From contig NZ_SJZJ01000013.1 in the NCBI RefSeq assembly GCF_004337475.1, forward strand, positions 16,339-80,338: a stretch of 64,000 bases of DNA. The letters are read 5' to 3'. Within the stretch, counting starts at the first letter, position 1. The number at the start of each line of letters is the position of its first letter. The notes under the pieces were generated by a model. The model had not been told where the DNA came from. It saw only the letters and a list, made by a program, of their open reading frames with translations, and did no database searches. Source of the stretch: Nocardioides jejuensis (GTDB taxonomy: Bacteria > Actinomycetota > Actinomycetes > Propionibacteriales > Nocardioidaceae). The position numbers and the translations under genes are program-made. Shown piece by piece: positions 42,332 to 49,526 of this stretch.

Positions 42332-43635
42332 CACTTGCTCCTCACGATGATGTGGCCGACGTTGGCCTCGGCCTCGACGTGGAAGGCGTCGAGAGTGCCG
42401 GTGGCGTCCTGGGTGACGGTGTTGGAGGTCTGGATGCCGCCTCCGTGCTCGCCGAAGATGTCGAACCCGCCGGGGCCGTTGACCTGGGCGTGCCCCTCGA
42501 CGTCGAGGGAGTCGGGGACGATGACCTCGAGCTCGCCGACGTCGACCGACGCCGAGACGACCTTCCCGGCCAGCTCGGTGTCCGGCACGGAGCTGAGGTC
42601 GACGACCAGTCGTCCGGCATCGAGGTGGTAGTCGTGGCCGTGGGACTCGATCTGCGCCCAGCTGGTCGGGGCGTAGGTGACCTCGTCGCCGTCCCAGGTG
42701 GAGGCGACGGTGCTGATCAGGGTGACCGGGATCAGCAGCAGGCCGAGGAAGATCAGTCCGCCGGCACGTCCCCAGAACGACCCGAGCAGCAGCAGGGCCG
42801 CGACGATGGCCAGCGCCAGTGCGGGGTACGCCGCCGGGATGACGTCCGTGCCGCCGAGGTCGACGACGCCGAGGATGCCCAGCGCCACCGCGATCAGGGG
42901 AAGCGCGATCCAGAAGAGGAGCGGGCCCTTCTTGCGGGGGTCACGGACCCAGCGGTAGCCCGACTTCCAGTCGCCCCGAATCTTCCAGGCGCGCATGTCG
43001 CGGTACTTCTCCGGGTTCTGCCGCACGTCCTCCTGGAACGTCGTCGGGGCGGCCGGCGGAGCGGCGTACGTCCATGCCTGTCCCGTGCCCGTCCAGGCAG
43101 CGGAGCCGCCCATGCGGGCCTGACGCCGCCACTCGCGCTTGCGGAGGATGACGAACGCGATGCCCGCGACGATCAGGATCGGGATCGCCGGGAAGAAGAA
43201 GCCGCCGTGCTCCCCGCCGAAGCCGAGCACGTCTCCGAAGAACGCGAGGGCGGCGAGCGCGCCGACCGCGACGACGGCAAGGGAGCGGTTGCGCGGGTCG
43301 AGGTCGATGACCGCGTTGTCGCCCTGGCGGTCGTCGGGCAGCAGCAGCCACAGGGCGCCGTACAGGAAGAGGCCGGCACCGCCGAAGATGGTCAGGACGA
43401 CGAAGCCGACGCGGACCAGGATCGGGTCGATGTCGAGGTGACGGGCGAGTCCGCCGGCGACGCCTGCGATGTGGCGGTCGGTGGAGCTGCGCATCAGGCG
43501 GGTCACGTCGCGGATGTCGGTGCCGGAGACGCGCGGCCCGTACTGCGGGCCGGTCTGGTCGCCGGTCGGTTCGTGGCTGCCCGGCGGGGGCGGCGGCGGG
43601 GTGTCGCCGGCCGGGGGAGTGAGGTTCTCGTCCAT
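42331..43635 (-). CDS. PspC-domain protein with C-terminal toast-rack (LiaF-like) domain
   Basis: A 434-aa membrane protein. The Pro-rich N-terminus is followed by a PspC domain (about 50-105: RHIAGVAGGLARHLDIDPIL to FLYGALWLLLP). Further membrane helices come next, with a soluble insert (FQEDVRQNPEKYRDMRAWKI). The C-terminal beta-rich domain (about 320-434: DVGELEVIVPDSLDVEGHAQ, HVEAEANVGHIIVR) is of the LiaF/toast-rack kind. It is divergent from a PspC-containing histidine kinase, so together they look like a LiaFSR/PspC envelope-stress sensor in which this protein modulates the kinase. Confidence 0.88.
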   Translation of the reverse strand: MDENLTPPAGDTPPPPPPGSHEPTGDQTGPQYGPRVSGTDIRDVTRLMRSSTDRHIAGVAGGLARHLDIDPILVRVGFVVLTIFGGAGLFLYGALWLLLPDDRQGDNAVIDLDPRNRSLAVVAVGALAALAFFGDVLGFGGEHGGFFFPAIPILIVAGIAFVILRKREWRRQARMGGSAAWTGTGQAWTYAAPPAAPTTFQEDVRQNPEKYRDMRAWKIRGDWKSGYRWVRDPRKKGPLLFWIALPLIAVALGILGVVDLGGTDVIPAAYPALALAIVAALLLLGSFWGRAGGLIFLGLLLIPVTLISTVASTWDGDEVTYAPTSWAQIESHGHDYHLDAGRLVVDLSSVPDTELAGKVVSASVDVGELEVIVPDSLDVEGHAQVNGPGGFDIFGEHGGGIQTSNTVTQDATGTLDAFHVEAEANVGHIIVRSK

Positions 43636-43792
43636 GGCCCACAGCCTTCCGTGTCGCGCTGCCTCCCACCATCGGGGACGTCCCTGAACCTGACGTCGGG
43701 GTGGGCCCTCCGGGTGCGGGTCGGCTCTCGGGGTCCAGTCGGGGGTGATCCCGATCCCGTACGCCGCGCGCGCGTGCCACGATGGCGACACC

Positions 43793-45073
43793 ATGACTTC
43801 CGCTGCCACCACACCACCCCCGGGCTCCGCTCCGGCGTACGAGCCGCGGCGTGCGTTCCGTGAGCCGGACGCCGGCTTCCTCGGCGGCGTCGCGGCGGGT
43901 CTGGCCACGCACCTCGGCTGGCCGGTGATGTGGATCCGGGTCGCGCTGGTGGCGCTGACCGTGGCGAACGGCGCCGGCGTTCTCCTGTACGCCGCCCTCT
44001 GGCTCTGGCTGCCCACCCTCCCGGTCGAGGAACCCGCGCCCGGGCTCGCCGCCGCAGAGCGCTCCGGCCGTCGTACGACGCGCCGCGGCCTCGCCGACAT
44101 CGGCCCGGGTGTCGCCCTCGCGGCACTCGCGGTGGGTGCCCTCTTCGTCGCGCAGCTGGTGCTCGGCACGGGTCTGGTGCTCTGGGTCCTCGTGCTCGGA
44201 CTCGGTGGAGTCGCGTTGATCTGGCGGCAGGCCGACGAGTCCAGCCGCGAGCGCTGGCGCGACAGCACGGGCCGGCTCGACCCGGTCCGTGCGCTGGTCG
44301 GCGACGGCGGCTGGGCCGCGTGGTCGCGGATCGTCGTCGGCGTCCTCATGCTGGTCACCGCGTTGGTGCTCTTCGCGCTCCGGTCGGGCCGACTCTCGCT
44401 CGCGGTCGACGTGCTGGTGGCGACCGGCCTGGGCCTGGTCGGCGTGCTGCTGGTGGCCGGACCCTGGCTGCTCCGGCTCTTCCACGACCTCGGCGAGGAG
44501 CGGGCGCAGCGGGTCCGCAGCCAGGAGCGCGCCGATGTGGCAGCTCACCTGCACGACTCGGTGCTGCAGACCCTCGCCCTGATCCAGAAGAACTCGGCCG
44601 ACCCCGCGCAGGTCGCGCGGCTGGCCCGCGCCCAGGAGCGCGACCTGCGCTCGTGGCTCTTCGAGGACGCGGGCCCTTCGGGTTCGCTGTCGGCTGCGCT
44701 CGCCACATTGGCCGCCGAGGTCGAGGCCGACCACAACGTGACCGTCGAGGTCGTGACGGTCGGCGACCTCGTGCTCGACGACCGCACGCAGCCCGTGCTG
44801 CTCGCGACGCGCGAGGCGGTGGTCAATGCCGCGAAGCACGCCGGAGCTGGTCGCGTGGACGTCTACGCCGAGGCCTCGCCGACGCGGCTCGAGGTCTTCG
44901 TGAAGGATCGCGGACGGGGCTTCGACATCGAAGCGGTCGCCGCGGACCGTCACGGCGTACGAGGATCGATCAAGGACCGGATGGAGCGACACGGGGGCAC
45001 GGCCCGCGTGATGTCGCGTCCGGGGGAGGGCACCGAAGTGGTGCTGCAGATGCCGCTGGAGGAGAAAGCATGA
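43793..45073 (+). CDS. Sensor histidine kinase with N-terminal PspC domain
   Basis: A 426-aa kinase. An N-terminal PspC domain (EPDAGFLGGVAAGLATHLGW to LLYAALWLWLP) and further membrane helices form the sensor. The HisKA_3 dimerisation region is ERADVAAHLHDSVLQTLALI with phospho-acceptor His. The HATPase domain has REAVVNAAKHAGAGRVDVYA and VKDRGRGFDIEAV with a GVRGSIKDRM G-box. The partner response regulator follows, separated by a 12-bp duplication (GCATGAGCACCC) and an 18-codon frame. The sensor has no extracellular domain, so a membrane or intramembrane signal is likely. Confidence 0.93.
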   Translation: MTSAATTPPPGSAPAYEPRRAFREPDAGFLGGVAAGLATHLGWPVMWIRVALVALTVANGAGVLLYAALWLWLPTLPVEEPAPGLAAAERSGRRTTRRGLADIGPGVALAALAVGALFVAQLVLGTGLVLWVLVLGLGGVALIWRQADESSRERWRDSTGRLDPVRALVGDGGWAAWSRIVVGVLMLVTALVLFALRSGRLSLAVDVLVATGLGLVGVLLVAGPWLLRLFHDLGEERAQRVRSQERADVAAHLHDSVLQTLALIQKNSADPAQVARLARAQERDLRSWLFEDAGPSGSLSAALATLAAEVEADHNVTVEVVTVGDLVLDDRTQPVLLATREAVVNAAKHAGAGRVDVYAEASPTRLEVFVKDRGRGFDIEAVAADRHGVRGSIKDRMERHGGTARVMSRPGEGTEVVLQMPLEEKA

Positions 45074-45132
45074 GCACCCCACCAGACCACTCGCTGCGCT
45101 CGCGCTCCGTCGGGGACCCCGCATGAGCACCC
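45068..45132 (+). repeat. 12-bp direct duplication creating an 18-codon linker ORF
   Basis: GCATGAGCACCC occurs at 45068-45079 and 45121-45132, 53 bp apart. The first copy holds the kinase TGA and an ATG opening a short frame (MSTPPDHSLRSRSVGDPA). The second holds that frame's TGA and the response-regulator ATG. Both junctions are ATGA overlaps, so coupling would run through the mini-ORF. The simplest origin is insertion of about 41-53 bp with duplication of the junction. Confidence 0.8.
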
Positions 45133-45761
45133 GGGTGCTGATTGTCGACGACCACGCGATGTTCCGCGCCGGCGTGCGCGCCGAGCTGTCGGCGGCGCCG
45201 ACCGTCGAGGTCGTCGCCGAGGCCGAGGACGTCGACACCGCCGTCGCTGCCATCGCGGCACACCACCCCGAGGTCGTACTGCTGGACGTGCACCTGCCCG
45301 GCGGTGGTGGTGCCGAGGTGATGCGCCGGATCGGCCCGTCGGCGACGCGCTTCCTCGCGCTGTCGGTCAGCGACGCCGCGGAGGACGTGATCGGCACGAT
45401 CCGCGCTGGTGCTCGCGGCTACGTCACCAAGACGATCACGGGTCCCGAGCTCGCCGACGCGATCGGCCGGGTTGCCGGGGGAGACGCGGTCTTCTCCCCG
45501 CGGCTGGCCGGCTTCGTCCTCGACGCCTTCGCCGGCACGATCGAGGTCGCCGCTGTGGACGAGGACCTCGACCGGCTGACGGAGCGGGAGCGCGAGGTGA
45601 TGCGGTTGATCGCGCGCGGCTACTCCTACAAGGAGGTCGCGGGGGAGCTCTTCATCTCGGTCAAGACCGTGGAGACCCACATGTCAGCGGTGCTCCGCAA
45701 GCTCCAGCTGTCGAGCCGTCACGAGCTCACGCGCTGGGCCTCGGACCGCCGACTGCTCTGA
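45123..45761 (+). CDS. NarL/LuxR-family response regulator
   Basis: A 212-aa regulator. The receiver domain has VLIVDDHAMFRAGVRAEL, the phospho-acceptor Asp in EVVLLDVHLPGGGGAEV, and Thr/Lys switch residues (FLALSVSDA, GYVTKTITGPEL). The HTH domain is LTEREREVMRLIARGYSYKE to FISVKTVETHMSAVLRKLQ. It pairs with the PspC kinase. Its 3' end overlaps the convergent yczE-like gene by 43 bp. Confidence 0.95.
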   Translation: MSTRVLIVDDHAMFRAGVRAELSAAPTVEVVAEAEDVDTAVAAIAAHHPEVVLLDVHLPGGGGAEVMRRIGPSATRFLALSVSDAAEDVIGTIRAGARGYVTKTITGPELADAIGRVAGGDAVFSPRLAGFVLDAFAGTIEVAAVDEDLDRLTEREREVMRLIARGYSYKEVAGELFISVKTVETHMSAVLRKLQLSSRHELTRWASDRRLL

Positions 45762-46438
45762 GCCTGCTGGCCGTCGCCCAACGCGACCACGGTGAACGGC
45801 AGGAAGAACTGCACGAGCGGGCCGATGCTCACCGCGTAGATCAGCGTGCCGAGGCCGACCTGGCCGCCGAGCAGGAAGCCGGTGGCGAGCACGGTCACCT
45901 CCAGAGAGGTGCGGACCAGCCGGATCGACAGTCCGGTACGCCGGGCCAGGCCGGTCATCAGTCCGTCGCGGGGACCGGGGCCGAGCTGGGCGCCGATGTA
46001 GAGCGCGCCGGCGAGGCCGTTGACCACGATGCCGCCGAGCATGAAGGCGCCGCGGGCGACCAGGCCGTCGGGCGTGCCGAGTAGCGCGAGCGTCGCGTCG
46101 GTGGCCACGCCGATCAGGATGACGTTGGCGACCGTGCCGAGACCGGGCACCTGGCGCAGCGGGATCCACAGCAGCAGGACGAGCACGCCGACGAGGATCA
46201 CGACCGTGCCGAAGCTGAGGCCCACGTGGGTCATCACGCCGGCGTGGAAGACGTCCCACGGGTCGAGGCCGAGCGATCCGCGGATCACCATCGCCATGGA
46301 CGCGCCGTAGAGCCAGAGGCCGACGAGCAGCTGGACGAGACGGCGCGGCATCCGGCCGGCGCGCAGCTGCTCGAGCGGGGTGAGGTTCGCCAGCACCGGG
46401 GTTGCCGGGCGAGCGGGGGAAACGAGGGGATCGGCCAT
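45719..46438 (-). CDS. YczE/YitT-type membrane protein
   Basis: A 239-aa polytopic protein (ATG 46438) with about five to six helices. Family features are LLVGLWLYGASMAMVIRGSL, GLDPWDVFHAGVMTHVGLSF, IGAQLGPGPRDGLMTGLARR and IRLVRTSLEVTVLATGFLLG. Function is unknown. It is divergent from a MocR regulator, and YczR (MocR)/YczE pairs are a known arrangement in other bacteria, so the regulator probably controls it. ATG is preceded by GTGGAG. Confidence 0.88.
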   Translation of the reverse strand: MADPLVSPARPATPVLANLTPLEQLRAGRMPRRLVQLLVGLWLYGASMAMVIRGSLGLDPWDVFHAGVMTHVGLSFGTVVILVGVLVLLLWIPLRQVPGLGTVANVILIGVATDATLALLGTPDGLVARGAFMLGGIVVNGLAGALYIGAQLGPGPRDGLMTGLARRTGLSIRLVRTSLEVTVLATGFLLGGQVGLGTLIYAVSIGPLVQFFLPFTVVALGDGQQAQSSRRSEAQRVSS

Positions 46439-46452
46439 GACTCCACTGTGTG

Positions 46453-46485
46453 CCGGATCGGCCTTGTAGAAAATGGCCAATCCGG
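46453..46485. promoter_or_regulatory. Putative MocR operator in the yczE/mocR divergent promoter
   Basis: An inverted repeat with 11-bp arms CCGGATCGGCC (46453-46463) and GGCCAATCCGG (46475-46485), matching at 10 of 11 positions, surrounds TTGTAGAAAAT. It occupies the centre of the 61-bp gap between divergent starts. It is the best candidate binding site for the adjacent MocR protein. Confidence 0.6.
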
Positions 46486-46499
46486 TGATAGTGGCCTGT

Positions 46500-47930
46500 A
46501 TGAGCGCCGTCATGACCGCCCCGCGGGTAGCCACGCTGCTCGGTGACTTCGACCGGAGCCCCGCGTACGCCGGAGTGTCCGACGGCCTCCGGCTGCTCAT
46601 CGGCGAGGGCCGGATCCCGCTCGGAGCCCGCCTGCCCAGCGAGCGCGACCTCACCGAGGCCCTCGGCGTCAGCCGCACGACGGTCACCCGCGCGTACGCC
46701 GACCTCCGCGACCGCGGTTTCGCCGAGGCCCGCACCGGCGCCGGCACGTTCACCCGGCTCCCCGGAGGCAGGCGGGCCACGCTCGACCGCGCGTTGGCGC
46801 CGCTGCCCGGCACGCCGGACCTGATCGATCTCAACTGCGCTGCCGGCAGCTCGCCGACGGGACTCGCAGCCATCTACGAGGACGCGGTGGGTGAGCTGCC
46901 GGCGTACCTGTCGGGGCATGGGTACTTCCCGGCCGGGCTCCCCGCGCTGCAGGAGCAGATCGCCGCGACCTACGAGGCGCGAGGCCTCCCGACCGATCCC
47001 GACCAGGTGCTGGTCACCCCGGGCGCGCTCTCGGCCACGGCGATCGTCGCCCAGGCGCTGACCTCGCCGGGGGACCGGCTCCTGGTCGACAGCCCCGTCT
47101 ACCCGAACGCCGCCAACGCCCTGTCGAGCCGCGGCGCCCGACTGGTGACGTCGCCGGTCGACGCGTCGGGGTTCGACATCGCCGGCATGGTCGCGACGGT
47201 GCGGCAGGCGGCCCCGCGGGCGGCGTACGTGCTGGCGGACTTCCAGAACCCCACGGGCCACGTGATGACCGCCGCCGAGCGCGAGACGTACGCCGCGGCC
47301 CTGCGCCGCAACCGGGTGGTCCCGATTGTCGACGAGGCGCACCAGGGGATCGTGCTGGACGACGTGGAGATGCCGCCGCCGTTCGCGTCGTTCCTCCCGG
47401 ATGCGATCACGGTCGGGTCTGCCAGCAAGCAGATCTGGGGTGGGCTCCGCCTCGGCTGGATCCGGGTGCCGCGCGAGCGGATCGACCAGGTGACGACGGC
47501 GCGCCTCGGCGTCGACCTCGGCGCGCCGCTCCTCGAGCAGCTGGTCCTCGCGCGGGTGCTCGCCGAACCGGCCCCGATCGTGGAGCCGCACCTCGCACGC
47601 CTGCGCGAGCAGCGCGACGTCCTGGTCGCTGCCCTGCGCGAGCGGCTCCCGGACTGGCGCTTCCTCGTCCCCGCTGGCGGTCTCTGCCTGTGGGTCGAGC
47701 TGCCGGCGCCGTTCGCCACCCTGCTGGCTGCCGAGGCGGAGGTCCGGGGTGCATCGATCGCTCCGGGGCCGGTGTTCGCGGTCGAGGGCGGTCTCGACCG
47801 GTTCGTGCGCCTGCCCTGGACGCGGCCGGCAGAGGAACTGCGCGCCGCCGTCGCGATCCTGGCGGAGGCGTGGGACGCGGTCGTCGAAGGCGCGAGCGCC
47901 CCGCAGACCGGCCGCGTCAGGGTCGTCTGA
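46500..47930 (+). CDS. MocR/GntR-family regulator with aminotransferase domain
   Basis: A 476-aa two-domain regulator. The GntR winged helix (LLIGEGRIPLGARLPSERDL, LGVSRTTVTRAYADLRDRGF) occupies about 28-95. A fold-type-I aminotransferase domain follows, with VTPGALSATAIVAQALTSPG, ADFQNPTGHVMT, IVDEAHQGIV and the PLP Lys in VGSASKQIWGGLRLGW. PLP or an amino acid probably acts as effector. It is divergent from yczE. ATG 46500 has no obvious Shine-Dalgarno; the downstream ATG 46512 is possible. Tandem repeats begin 7 nt after its stop. Confidence 0.93.
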   Translation: MSAVMTAPRVATLLGDFDRSPAYAGVSDGLRLLIGEGRIPLGARLPSERDLTEALGVSRTTVTRAYADLRDRGFAEARTGAGTFTRLPGGRRATLDRALAPLPGTPDLIDLNCAAGSSPTGLAAIYEDAVGELPAYLSGHGYFPAGLPALQEQIAATYEARGLPTDPDQVLVTPGALSATAIVAQALTSPGDRLLVDSPVYPNAANALSSRGARLVTSPVDASGFDIAGMVATVRQAAPRAAYVLADFQNPTGHVMTAAERETYAAALRRNRVVPIVDEAHQGIVLDDVEMPPPFASFLPDAITVGSASKQIWGGLRLGWIRVPRERIDQVTTARLGVDLGAPLLEQLVLARVLAEPAPIVEPHLARLREQRDVLVAALRERLPDWRFLVPAGGLCLWVELPAPFATLLAAEAEVRGASIAPGPVFAVEGGLDRFVRLPWTRPAEELRAAVAILAEAWDAVVEGASAPQTGRVRVV

Positions 47931-47937
47931 AGCGCGT

Positions 47938-47981
47938 CGAGACCCGGGCTTTGCCGCGTCGAGTCGCGGGTTGTGGCCTCG
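47938..47981 (+). repeat. 22-bp tandem repeat array, two units (family A)
   Basis: Unit 1 (47938-47959) reads CGAGACCCGGGCTTTGCCGC plus two bases. Unit 2 (47960-47981) reads CGAGTCGCGGGTTGTGGCCT plus two bases. Same family as 25531 and 32520. The array starts 7 nt after the MocR stop and abuts the TAGGAT hexamer of the next gene. Confidence 0.85.
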
Positions 47982-47982
47982 G

Positions 47983-47988
47983 TAGGAT
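47983..47988 (+). promoter_or_regulatory. -10 hexamer of probable leaderless gene
   Basis: TAGGAT ends exactly 6 nt before ATG 47995. The sequence upstream is the repeat array, so any -35 contact would fall inside it. Confidence 0.5.
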
Positions 47989-47994
47989 TCCGGC

Positions 47995-48351
47995 ATGGAC
48001 ATCCTGCGTCAGCTCCTCCTCGTCGTTCACCTGGTCGCGTTCGCGGCGCTGCTCGGCGGCCTCCTCGGCCAGGCCAAGGCGGCCCAGAAGGCCGTCCATC
48101 AGTCGACGATCTGGGGTGCGCGGATCGCGTTCCTCGCGGGTCTGGCACTGGTCGGCGTCCTGGAGTCCAACGACGTCCACCCCAACGCCGGCAAGATTGC
48201 GGTCAAGGCGCTGATCGGCCTGGCCGTCCTCGGCCTCCTCGAGGCGCGCCGCAAGAAGGGCCTGACCAACGCCCTCTACTGGGTGGCTACCGGCCTGACC
48301 GTCGCCAACGTCCTCGTTGCCGTCCTCTGGGCCTCCGCGCACCACTTCTGA
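47995..48351 (+). CDS. Small four-helix membrane protein
   Basis: A 118-aa protein with four hydrophobic segments (LRQLLLVVHLVAFAALLGGL; ARIAFLAGLALVGVL; VKALIGLAVLGLLEARR; ALYWVATGLTVANVLVAVLW). Conserved-looking histidines are at VVHLVAF and ASAHHF. Function unknown; the helix-His pattern recalls small haem or redox membrane proteins but I cannot place it. A perfect hairpin terminator follows 14 nt after the stop. Confidence 0.8.
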   Translation: MDILRQLLLVVHLVAFAALLGGLLGQAKAAQKAVHQSTIWGARIAFLAGLALVGVLESNDVHPNAGKIAVKALIGLAVLGLLEARRKKGLTNALYWVATGLTVANVLVAVLWASAHHF

Positions 48352-48364
48352 TCCTGCTGTACGC

Positions 48365-48400
48365 CGAAGGCCCCGCATCCGGTCGGATGCGGGGCCTTCG
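48365..48400. terminator. Bidirectional hairpin terminator
   Basis: Perfect 16-bp stem (CGAAGGCCCCGCATCC / GGATGCGGGGCCTTCG) with a GGTC loop, followed by CGTTTCG. It lies between convergent genes ending at 48351 and 48428. Confidence 0.88.
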
Positions 48401-48427
48401 CGTTTCGTGCCGGTGGTGGGCGACGGG

Positions 48428-49450
48428 TCAGCGCCAGCCGAGCTCCGGCGCCACGTGGGTGAGGATCGACTCGACCACGTGGGCGTTGTAGTCGACGCCG
48501 AGCTGGTTCGGGATCGTCACCAGCAGGGTGTCGGCGGCGGCGATCGCCTCGTCCTTCGCGAGCTCCTCGATGAGGCGCTCGGGCACGTCGGCGTACGACC
48601 GGCCGAAGACGGCGCGGGTCTTCTCGTCGATGTTGCCGAACTGGTCGCGGGAGTTGCGGTCATGCCCGAAGTACGCGCGGTCGCGCTCGTCGACGATCGG
48701 GAAGATCGAGCGGCTCACGGAGACACGCGGCGTGCGGGTGTGACCCGCCGCCGCCCAGGCTTCGCGGTAGGTCTCGATCTGCTTGCGCTGCTGGACGTGC
48801 AGCGGCTCGCCGGTCTCGTCGTCCTTGAGCGTCGAGCTCATCAGGTTCATGCCCTTCTCCGCGGCCCAGCGCGCGGTGGCGTCGGAGCCGGCACCCCACC
48901 AGATCCGGTCGCGCAGCGTGGGGGACTGGGGCTCCAGCGGCAGCAGACCGGGCGGGTTGGCGAACATCGGACGCCGGTTGGGCTGCGCGAAGCCGTCGCC
49001 CTTCAGCATCTCGAGGAAGACCTCGGTGTGGCGCCGGGCCATGGCGGCCTCGTCCTCGCCCTCCGCAGGGGCGAAGCCGAAGTAGCGCCAGCCGTCGATG
49101 ACCTGCTCCGGGCTGCCCCGGGAGATGCCGAGCTGCAGCCGCTCGCCGGAGATCAGGTCGGTCGCGGCAGCGGCCTCCGCGGAGTAGAGCGGGTTCTCGT
49201 AGCGCATGTCGATGACACCCGTGCCGATCTCGATCCGGCTCGTGCGGGCACCGATCGCGGCCAGCAGCGGGAACGGCGTACCGGCCTGGCGGGCGAAGTG
49301 GTGGACCCGGAAGTACGCGCCGTCGGCGCCGAGCTCCTCGACGGCCTGTGCCAGGTCGATGGACTGGTGCAGGAAGTCCTTGCCGGACCGCGTCTGTGAC
49401 TGCGGAGACGGCGTCCAGTGGCCGAAGGACAGGAACCCGATCTTCTTCAT
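48428..49450 (-). CDS. LLM class flavin-dependent oxidoreductase
   Basis: A 340-aa luciferase-like monooxygenase family protein (ATG 49450). It begins IGFLSFGHWTPSP and has AVEELGADGAYFRVHHFARQ, IEIGTGVIDMRYENPLYSAE and GERLQLGISRGSPEQVIDGW. These place it among the F420- or FMN-dependent (beta/alpha)8 oxidoreductases. Substrate unknown. Divergent from pcrA by 76 bp. On its strand TATAGT (49465-49460) ends 9 nt before the ATG, so the leader is very short. Confidence 0.92.
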   Translation of the reverse strand: MKKIGFLSFGHWTPSPQSQTRSGKDFLHQSIDLAQAVEELGADGAYFRVHHFARQAGTPFPLLAAIGARTSRIEIGTGVIDMRYENPLYSAEAAAATDLISGERLQLGISRGSPEQVIDGWRYFGFAPAEGEDEAAMARRHTEVFLEMLKGDGFAQPNRRPMFANPPGLLPLEPQSPTLRDRIWWGAGSDATARWAAEKGMNLMSSTLKDDETGEPLHVQQRKQIETYREAWAAAGHTRTPRVSVSRSIFPIVDERDRAYFGHDRNSRDQFGNIDEKTRAVFGRSYADVPERLIEELAKDEAIAAADTLLVTIPNQLGVDYNAHVVESILTHVAPELGWR

Positions 49451-49526
49451 GACACGTCAACTATATCGTCTGCGGGGGCATTCCCGGCGTGGCCCTGTCG
49501 GTGCCGGACCGTAGGCTGGGCGCAGC

